6,617 bases of DNA from Desulfobacterales bacterium. Its GTDB lineage: Bacteria > Desulfobacterota > Desulfobacteria > Desulfobacterales > BuS5. The notes beneath the pieces were generated by a model. The model had not been told where the DNA came from, searched no databases, and saw only the letters and a list, made by a program, of their open reading frames with translations. Within the stretch, counting starts at the first letter, position 1. Each line of letters begins with the position of its first letter. Positions 1 through 6,617 of this stretch are shown in pieces. Location of the stretch: contig JAERRQ010000324.1 of NCBI GenBank assembly GCA_016735355.1, positions 1 to 6,617 of the forward strand, read 5' to 3'. A program made the translations under genes and the position numbers.

Positions 1-320
1 TGTCGTTTACCTGGGCAAACGGGTTCAGGGATCTTTTTATTGCCAATGCCCTTTTCGGGCTCGGCGGGGGAATCTCCATGCCGGCCTTGATGGCAATGAT
101 TGTGATCAAAGGGGAAAGGGCGGATGCAATGGGCTCTGTTATGGGTCTGGTAACAATGGCGCACAGTTCCGGTCTGCTGGTAGGGGCTTTTCTGGCAGGA
201 TTAATGATGGATTATTTTAAATTGAGCCGGTCTTTTACCCTGGGCGCTGTTGTGATGTTGGCGGGGATTGCTCTTTTTGCAATTAATACGCGGAATTTTA
301 AGGAGCAAGACCGTATTTAA
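1..320 (+). CDS. MFS transporter, C-terminal part (5' end outside window)
   Basis: This is the 3' end of a gene that begins before the window. The open frame runs from base 3 and gives about 105 residues ending in TAA at 318-320. The visible protein has three hydrophobic segments: one around FRDLFIANALFGLGGG up to MAMIVI, one around MGLVTMAHSSGLLVGAFLAGLM, and one around FTLGAVVMLAGIALFAI. It ends in a short charged tail (TRNFKEQDRI). The glycine-rich helices, the GERADAMGSVMG loop and the MMDYF motif at the end of the second helix fit the last three helices (TM10-12) of a major facilitator superfamily permease, an inner-membrane secondary transporter. The substrate cannot be told from this part. 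An ATG at 78 lies inside a transmembrane helix and the frame stays open upstream of it, so it is not the real start. The gene converges on ftsK and its stop codon touches the ftsK stop codon. Confidence 0.8.
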   Translation, partial: SFTWANGFRDLFIANALFGLGGGISMPALMAMIVIKGERADAMGSVMGLVTMAHSSGLLVGAFLAGLMMDYFKLSRSFTLGAVVMLAGIALFAINTRNFKEQDRI

Positions 321-2459
321 TTACATATCATCATAACCGCGCACCAGCACTTCACGTGGTTTGGCGCCGTCTGAAGGTCCGACAATTCCTTCCCGTTCCA
401 TCATCTCGATAATTCGGGCGGCCCGGTTGTATCCTATACGCATCTGACGCTGAATCATCGAGATTGAGGCGCGTCCTGTTTTTGTTACAAAAGCAACGGC
501 ATCATCATAGCGTTCGTCATGCTCCTCGTCATCCGACGGCTCCTTTTCTTCCGGTGAAACTTTGGTAACTTCCATATTGTAGTCCGGTTTCTTCTGACTT
601 TTTAGAAAATCAACAATCTTTGTTATCTCATCTTCGGAAATATAGGCGCCATGAACCCTTTGCAGTTTTGAGGTACCTGGAGGCAGAAGAAGCATATCAC
701 CGTTTCCCAGGAGAGTCTCTGCCCCGTTTGCATCCAGGATTGTTCTTGAATCGATTCGTGAGGAGACCTGAAAAGTCAACCGCGCCGGAAAATTTGCCTT
801 GATAATACCTGTAAGCACGTCCACCGAAGGCCTTTGTGTGGCAAGGATTAAATGCAGACCGGCGGCCCTTGCCATCTGCGCCAGACGTGTCAAGGCAATC
901 TCGACATCTTTAGATGTGACCATCATCAGATCTGCCAGCTCATCAATAATTATGACAATAAAGGGTAGTTTTTCAGGAGGTTCACCGTCCTCATTTTTAT
1001 CTTCCTGGTTAATTTTATGGTTATACTGCCTAATATTCCTGACCTTTTTTTCCGCCAGAAGTTTATATCTTCTTTCCATTTCCTGAATGGCCCAGAAAAG
1101 AGCATTGGTGGCTTTTTTCACGTCTGTTACCACCGGGGTAATCAGGTGGGGTATGCCATCATACATAGAAAGCTCAATTCTTTTGGGATCTACCATAATC
1201 AGTTTAACTTCATCCGGATTAGCCTTGTACAGCAGGCTGCAAATCATGGCATTCAAACCTACGCTCTTGCCGGTTCCCGTTGCTCCGGCTATTAAGAGAT
1301 GCGGCATTTTTGCAAGATCAGTTACAACCGGATTGCCGACAATATCCTTGCCTAGACAAAGAGCAAGACCGTTGCTCATCTTTTCAAAATTCTTTGATAT
1401 CACCACATCCTTAAATGTAACCATCTGTCTTGAAGCATTAGGCACCTCAATTCCTATTGCCGCTTTGCCGGGAATAGGGGCCACAATCCTGATGCTGATT
1501 GCTCTCAGAGCAAGGGCCAGATCGTCTCCCAGATTGACTATCTTGCTAATTTTGACGCCTGGAGCCGGTTTATATTCAAAAGTTGTAATCACAGGCCCCG
1601 GAGATACTGTAACAACCCGGCCATGCACACCAAAATCTTCCAGTTTTTTTTCAAGCAGTTTCGACTGAACCCGCAGATTCTCATCATCGCATGACAAAGG
1701 TTTATTTTTAGAATCATCCAGAAAATTTATAGATGGCAGTTGAAAACTATTATCATCTCCCATAAAGTCGAACAGTTTCTCTTTATTAGGCGTAGCTGTT
1801 TTAACCAGCCTCTCATCATTTACCCTTATTGTAATTTCCCGTTCTTTGTTATCGACTTTATTATTTATTTCTCTTTTTTTTTTAGTTTTTTTCCTTACTG
1901 GCCTGTTTATATAAAAAGTCTTAATTCTATGAGCAACGGAAACGGCCGCCTGCCGGCACTTTTTTATAAAATTAATCATGGAAAAACCGGTAGCCATTAT
2001 TATTCCAATAAGCCACAAAAATATAAGGATCAATGCGGCTCCCGAATTATTGCAGAACTTTACCAAAAATAATTTCAAGGGAATGCCGATAATTCCCCCG
2101 GATGAAAATTCATTTCCCAGTATTGAGTAATAATTACCGTAAATCGCAAATAGACTCCCGGTAGTTATAACCAGCAGAGAACCCCCGAAAAAGGTGGGCG
2201 CCATGCTTTTTGAGGAATGACCGCCAAAAAAATGCATACCTGCTAACAGAAGGAGAAGCGGAAACCAGAAAGCTCCCAATCCAAAGAGACCCACCAGGAT
2301 TCCCGCAAAGTGAGCTCCGAAAAGCCCAAAAAAATTTTTAATATGTTGTGAAGATGTTACGTGGTGAATGGAAGGGTCATGCGGGCTGTATGACAACAGG
2401 CTTATCAATGTAAGCACAACTAGAAAAAAAAATATAATTCCGATTATTTCTTTACGCAT
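321..2459 (-). CDS. ftsK: FtsK/SpoIIIE-family DNA translocase
   Basis: The 712-residue protein is a membrane-anchored, ATP-driven double-stranded DNA pump. In this family it moves chromosome termini through the closing division septum and activates XerCD recombination at dif. Residues 5-165 hold about four hydrophobic segments (near 5-25, 45-78, 90-110 and 140-162), the septal anchor. A basic, low-complexity linker follows (about 166-255, including KKTKKKRE). It is far shorter than the E. coli FtsK linker and resembles SpoIIIE or short FtsK proteins. The motor domain starts near 257. Walker A is GATGTGKS at 392-399 and Walker B is IVIIIDE ending at D506-E507; MVDPKR (422-427) and ATQRPSVDV (540-548) are typical family signatures. 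Residues 648-708 match the C-terminal winged-helix gamma domain that reads polar KOPS/SRS sequences (DDAVAFVTKTGRASISMIQR onward). The start is ATG at 2457-2459, directly before the first hydrophobic segment, with no clear Shine-Dalgarno. All key motifs are intact. The spacer towards rnj is 227 bases, so co-transcription is uncertain. Confidence 0.96.
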   Translation of the reverse strand: MRKEIIGIIFFFLVVLTLISLLSYSPHDPSIHHVTSSQHIKNFFGLFGAHFAGILVGLFGLGAFWFPLLLLLAGMHFFGGHSSKSMAPTFFGGSLLVITTGSLFAIYGNYYSILGNEFSSGGIIGIPLKLFLVKFCNNSGAALILIFLWLIGIIMATGFSMINFIKKCRQAAVSVAHRIKTFYINRPVRKKTKKKREINNKVDNKEREITIRVNDERLVKTATPNKEKLFDFMGDDNSFQLPSINFLDDSKNKPLSCDDENLRVQSKLLEKKLEDFGVHGRVVTVSPGPVITTFEYKPAPGVKISKIVNLGDDLALALRAISIRIVAPIPGKAAIGIEVPNASRQMVTFKDVVISKNFEKMSNGLALCLGKDIVGNPVVTDLAKMPHLLIAGATGTGKSVGLNAMICSLLYKANPDEVKLIMVDPKRIELSMYDGIPHLITPVVTDVKKATNALFWAIQEMERRYKLLAEKKVRNIRQYNHKINQEDKNEDGEPPEKLPFIVIIIDELADLMMVTSKDVEIALTRLAQMARAAGLHLILATQRPSVDVLTGIIKANFPARLTFQVSSRIDSRTILDANGAETLLGNGDMLLLPPGTSKLQRVHGAYISEDEITKIVDFLKSQKKPDYNMEVTKVSPEEKEPSDDEEHDERYDDAVAFVTKTGRASISMIQRQMRIGYNRAARIIEMMEREGIVGPSDGAKPREVLVRGYDDM

Positions 2460-2466
2460 ATTGGAA

Positions 2467-2501
2467 ACTTAGGCTGAAGGTTCAAGACTGAAGGGTGAAG
2501 G
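2467..2501. repeat. Imperfect 7-base tandem repeat upstream of ftsK
   Basis: On the plus strand the unit (C/G)TGAAGG occurs at 2474-2480, 2488-2494 and 2495-2501. A diverged unit (TTCAAGA) fills 2481-2487 and a weaker one (ACTTAGG) lies at 2467-2473, so the period is seven throughout. It lies 8-42 bases upstream of the ftsK ATG and would be in the ftsK leader if transcription starts further up; on that strand it reads as CCTTCA units. The function is unknown. It may be simple slippage DNA. Confidence 0.65.
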
Positions 2502-2540
2502 TTAAAAAATCTTGCAAGGCGTGAAACAAACTATTCAAAA

Positions 2541-2580
2541 CTTTTTTAATCTATAAATCTCTTTTTTAATCTATAAATCT
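2541..2580. repeat. Perfect 20-base tandem duplication
   Basis: The 20-base unit CTTTTTTAATCTATAAATCT occurs twice head to tail, at 2541-2560 and 2561-2580, with no mismatch. On the minus strand each copy contains TTATAGATT, which has some likeness to a -10 box, so the duplication would double any such element upstream of ftsK. The absence of any mismatch suggests either a recent event or an assembly or slippage artefact. Confidence 0.9.
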
Positions 2581-2686
2581 ATAGGCCATCAGATAATTAC
2601 TTTCACAAGGATAGAGTGAGGAGATAATACTCAATAGTATATCTCCGACCGATAACGCAGTGAAATTAATTGTCTGATTGTCTATA
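2580..2686. repeat. 27-base inverted repeat enclosing a second hairpin, between rnj and ftsK
   Basis: The arms at 2580-2606 and 2660-2686 are reverse complements at 23 of 27 positions. The central region carries a second stem: 2620-2631 pairs with 2636-2646 (11 base pairs, one bulged A, loop CAAT). The right arm ends exactly at the base before the rnj stop codon. The whole 107-base unit could fold as a long stem, an internal loop and an apical hairpin on either strand. No T run follows it in the direction of rnj transcription, so it is not a classic intrinsic terminator. It may be a REP- or MITE-like element (its ends read TATAG and CTATA), or a 3' structure protecting or processing the rnj-ftsK transcript. 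Confidence 0.7.
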
Positions 2687-4336
2687 TTATACTTCAATTA
2701 TAAACGGCAATATAACAGGGCGGCGCTTTATAGCATAGTAAAAATATTTTTTAAGTTTTTTTTGTATATCCCGTTGAATCTGCACAACCCTGTCAAGTAC
2801 ATCAGGGCCTATCTCTTCCACGATCTCCAGAATTACACATTGGGCATCCTGAAGAATATGACCGGTTTCCGTCTCAAACACAAAACCACAGGAGGATATT
2901 TCCGGCCCATAAACTATGAATCCTGTTTCTTCATCCAGAGCCATGGTTACAGCCACAAAACCTTCCTTTGACAGGCTCCGTCTCTCCTTGAGTACGCTTT
3001 TTCCTACATCTCCAACGCCTTTGCCGTCAATGAGCACTCTGCCTGTTGAAATTTTTCCCCCAAATCTTGCCCCGTTTTCATCAAATTCGATTATCTGGCC
3101 GTTTTCTGCAAGAAAAACATTCTCTTTTTTGATCCCAACCTCTTCCGCCAGCCGCGAATGAAGTACCAAATGCCGGTATTCTCCATGAATAGGAATAAAA
3201 TATTCCGGTTTGGTAAGGTTAATCATCAGCTTCAGCTCTTCCTTGAAAGCATGACCCGAGATATGAATCATGGAAATTTTCTCATAAATAACATCTGCCC
3301 CGCGTCTGTACAGCCTGTTAATAATATTTGTTATGGCTCTTTCATTTCCAGGAATGAATTTTGAAGAAAGAATAATTGTATCATCTTTCTTTATCTTTAC
3401 TCCGGCATGCCTACCTTCGGCCATGCGCGTAAGGGCGGACATCGGCTCTCCCTGACTTCCTGTCATAATCATCAAAATCTTGTTGTTTGCAAGACTATTT
3501 ATCTGTTCTACGCCGACTTCCATATTGTCAGGTACATTCAAAAAACCAAGTTCACGAGCTATTTTTACATTGGTCTCAATACTTCGCCCTATAAAAGCTA
3601 CTTTTCTTCCTCTATGTCCCGCTATATCAATTATTTGCTGTATCCTGGAAATATTTGATGCAAAAAGGGCCACAATAACACGACCCTTAAGGCCTGCGGT
3701 AATTGCTGAAAGCGTCTTGACAATCTCCTGGGAAGATTTTGTATGTCCTTCTCTTTCAACATTGGTGGAATCCGACAATAATGCCAGCACACCTTGTTCG
3801 CCGCATCTGGCAAACCGGTTTACATCGGTTTTGATTCCAGCCAGAGAAGAACTGCTGATTTTAAAATCTCCGGTATGAATAATACGACCGTAAGGAGTCA
3901 TAATCGATATGCCGACTCCGCCTACAATACTGTGATTAACGCTAATAAATTCAAGTTCAAAGTCCCCGATTTTAAGAGTTTCATCCGTTGTAATCTCATG
4001 CAGTAGGGCGGATGAGAGCAAACCATGATCTTCGAGTTTATTTTTTACAAGTCCTATGGTAAAACTGGTCCCGAAAACCGGCACATTCATATCTTTAATG
4101 AGATACGGCAAAGCTCCGATGTGATCTTCATGGGCATGGGTTAAAACAATTCCCAGCAATTTTGACCTGTTTGCTCTAATATAGCTCATATCCGGTATTA
4201 CCAGATCGACTCCCAGCATATAATCTTCAGGGAACATCAGCCCGGCATCTATGACAAACATAGAGTCTTTATATTCAAAGACCATCATGTTAAGTCCGAT
4301 TTCACCGAGTCCACCCAATGGAATAATTTTAAGCAT
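2687..4336 (-). CDS. rnj: Ribonuclease J
   Basis: The 549-residue protein is a metallo-beta-lactamase/beta-CASP ribonuclease; B. subtilis RNase J1 has about 555. Members have 5'-3' exonuclease and endonuclease activity and act in cytoplasmic mRNA turnover and rRNA maturation. The zinc-binding motif HAHEDH is at 67-72, with further predicted ligands H135 (VNHS) and D157 (HTGDFK). The beta-CASP region includes LLSDSTN (186-192), SNISRIQQI (227-235) and TGSQGEP (292-298). The late motifs are HISGHA (358-363) and IPIHGE (381-386), the last giving H384. The C-terminal domain (about 440-549) is present. The loop after H135 reads SIVGG where many homologues have SIPDS/A. The N-terminus MLKIIPLGGLGEIGLNM is the family's normal start, so ATG at 4334-4336 is chosen although the upstream DNA is AT-rich without a clear Shine-Dalgarno. 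It lies 34 bases after the small upstream gene and is probably co-transcribed with it. RNase Z and other beta-lactamase-fold proteins are excluded by the beta-CASP motifs and the length. Confidence 0.96.
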   Translation of the reverse strand: MLKIIPLGGLGEIGLNMMVFEYKDSMFVIDAGLMFPEDYMLGVDLVIPDMSYIRANRSKLLGIVLTHAHEDHIGALPYLIKDMNVPVFGTSFTIGLVKNKLEDHGLLSSALLHEITTDETLKIGDFELEFISVNHSIVGGVGISIMTPYGRIIHTGDFKISSSSLAGIKTDVNRFARCGEQGVLALLSDSTNVEREGHTKSSQEIVKTLSAITAGLKGRVIVALFASNISRIQQIIDIAGHRGRKVAFIGRSIETNVKIARELGFLNVPDNMEVGVEQINSLANNKILMIMTGSQGEPMSALTRMAEGRHAGVKIKKDDTIILSSKFIPGNERAITNIINRLYRRGADVIYEKISMIHISGHAFKEELKLMINLTKPEYFIPIHGEYRHLVLHSRLAEEVGIKKENVFLAENGQIIEFDENGARFGGKISTGRVLIDGKGVGDVGKSVLKERRSLSKEGFVAVTMALDEETGFIVYGPEISSCGFVFETETGHILQDAQCVILEIVEEIGPDVLDRVVQIQRDIQKKLKKYFYYAIKRRPVILPFIIEV

Positions 4337-4370
4337 AATATTTTTATTTTCTTTATATTTTTATCTTTTT

Positions 4371-4703
4371 TCAAGCAATTATATCAAGCTGTTCAAACAT
4401 CGAATCTACAAGCCTGATAAGCCAGTTACGCTGTGCCTCGGTTGCATATACGATGCAATCGCATCTTATCTTTGCTTTAGTGCGCACCAGCAGTTCAAAT
4501 GATATATAAGTCTCTTCAAGTTCCACCGCAAAAAAGAAAGGCCGGCATTCTGCATGTGAAGCCTGAAGATCAGTTAACAAATAATCATCAAGGGGTATCC
4601 AGTAAAGACCACCAAAATCTGACAAGCTAAAATTATCATCCAAATATTTTTTGATTTTATCATATTCGGGTAGTCTGAGTTCATCAATCCTGTATTGTTT
4701 CAT
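4371..4703 (-). CDS. Uncharacterised small protein (110 residues) upstream of rnj
   Basis: I cannot assign a function. With the ATG at 4701-4703 the protein has 110 residues starting MKQYRIDELRL. An in-frame TTG at 4737-4739 would add 12 residues (MYIKSNYGRNCF), but neither start has a convincing Shine-Dalgarno and the ATG version looks like the natural N-terminus. The sequence is soluble and acidic with no signal peptide or membrane helix. It has an N-terminal helix-like part (YDKIKKYLDDNF), a GGLYWIPLDDYLL segment, a strand-rich middle (FFFAVELEETYISFELLVRT) and a final helix (EAQRNWLIRLVDSMFEQL). Two cysteine spots stand out: HAEC and RCDC. From memory, similar proteins occur as hypothetical proteins in Desulfobacterota; this was not checked. 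Codon pattern, the good fold-like alternation and the 34-base gap to rnj support a real gene, probably in one transcript with rnj. Confidence 0.78.
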   Translation of the reverse strand: MKQYRIDELRLPEYDKIKKYLDDNFSLSDFGGLYWIPLDDYLLTDLQASHAECRPFFFAVELEETYISFELLVRTKAKIRCDCIVYATEAQRNWLIRLVDSMFEQLDIIA

Positions 4704-4772
4704 GAAACAATTTCTACCATAATTACTTTTTATATACAAGCAGCATATAAAAATGGTTCATGGTTTGTCTCT

Positions 4773-4794
4773 TTCCCACGCTTCAATGTGGGAA
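4773..4794. other. Short hairpin in the spacer between groL and the small gene
   Basis: TTCCCAC at 4773-4779 pairs perfectly with GTGGGAA at 4788-4794, leaving an 8-base loop (GCTTCAAT). There is no T run after it on the minus strand (it is followed by AGAGACAAACC), so it is not an intrinsic terminator for groL. It lies about 70 bases upstream of the ATG of the small gene and could be in its leader RNA. Only one copy is present. A role is not evident. Confidence 0.5.
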
Positions 4795-4811
4795 TGGCTA
4801 CTTGTTAAACA

Positions 4812-4853
4812 AAAAAAGCCCTTATATCTTAAATTAGACACAAGGGCTTTTTT
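4812..4853 (-). terminator. Intrinsic terminator after groL
   Basis: AAAAAAGCCCTT (4812-4823) and AAGGGCTTTTTT (4842-4853) are perfect reverse complements around an 18-base loop. On the minus strand the GC core is followed directly by seven T residues (4817-4811), the classic Rho-independent form, 35 bases after the groL stop codon. It should end the groS-groL transcript and separate it from the small gene and rnj. The T run on the other strand would let it act in both directions, but no plus-strand gene is seen there. Confidence 0.9.
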
Positions 4854-4888
4854 ATTACTTTTCTAATGGCTTTTTTAGAATAAGGCTT

Positions 4889-6617
<1,729 letters not shown>

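Noticed and set aside
1087..1668. 193-codon open frame on the plus strand inside ftsK
   Set aside because: It lies entirely antisense to the conserved FtsK motor domain, its translation resembles no family, and its openness is explained by the codon use of ftsK.
2580..2686. Intrinsic terminator for rnj, or a dif recombination site for FtsK
   Set aside because: The stem is not followed by a T run on the minus strand, and the arms do not resemble the XerC/XerD binding half-sites known for dif.
3480..3878. 132-codon plus-strand open frame inside rnj
   Set aside because: It is antisense to the beta-CASP domain, with no recognisable features and no ribosome site.
4704..4739. TTG start extending the small protein by 12 residues
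   Set aside because: There is no Shine-Dalgarno before it, and the ATG at 4703 gives a more natural N-terminus (MKQYRIDEL). It cannot be fully excluded.
4773..4794. Possible CRISPR repeat or leftover repeat unit
   Set aside because: The palindromic core looks repeat-like, but there is only one copy, with no spacers or cas genes nearby.

Overview
The window carries a short stretch of bacterial housekeeping genes, nearly all on the minus strand. From right to left these are the last codons of groS, a complete groL (GroEL chaperonin), a small uncharacterised gene (110 or 122 codons), a complete ribonuclease J gene (rnj) and a complete ftsK/spoIIIE-type DNA translocase gene. At the left edge, the 3' end of a plus-strand major facilitator superfamily (MFS) transporter gene converges on ftsK, and the two stop codons abut with no base between them.

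The organism is most likely a member of the Desulfobacterota (former Deltaproteobacteria), probably near the Desulfobacterales. This is inferred from a typical proteobacterial-style GroEL with a GGM tail, a full-length RNase J (absent from most gammaproteobacteria), a short-linker FtsK of about 700 residues, a small YWIPL/RCDC protein that I recall from that group, and moderately AT-rich DNA with heptamer repeats in the spacer. No rRNA or phylogenetic marker tree was available, so the assignment is tentative.

Layout: 1-320 is the MFS C-terminus (+). 321-2459 is ftsK (-). 2460-2686 is a 227-base non-coding spacer unusually rich in repeats: a heptamer repeat, a perfect 20-base tandem duplication, and a 27-base inverted repeat enclosing a second hairpin. 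2687-4336 is rnj (-). 4337-4370 is a 34-base AT-rich gap. 4371-4703 (or 4739) is the small unknown gene (-). 4740-4888 is a spacer with one hairpin and a strong intrinsic terminator behind groL. 4889-6541 is groL (-). 6542-6581 is the groS-groL gap with a good Shine-Dalgarno. 6582-6617 is the groS C-terminus (-).

Functionally, groS-groL form the usual chaperonin operon, closed off by the terminator at 4812-4853. The small gene and rnj probably form a second transcription unit, which may or may not read through the hairpin-rich spacer into ftsK. RNase J (RNA turnover) followed by FtsK (chromosome segregation and division) recalls the Bacillus subtilis order rnjB-tepA-spoIIIE. I found no defence system, CRISPR array, transposase, tRNA or rRNA. 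The items most worth a second look are the repeat-rich rnj-ftsK spacer and the uncharacterised small protein.
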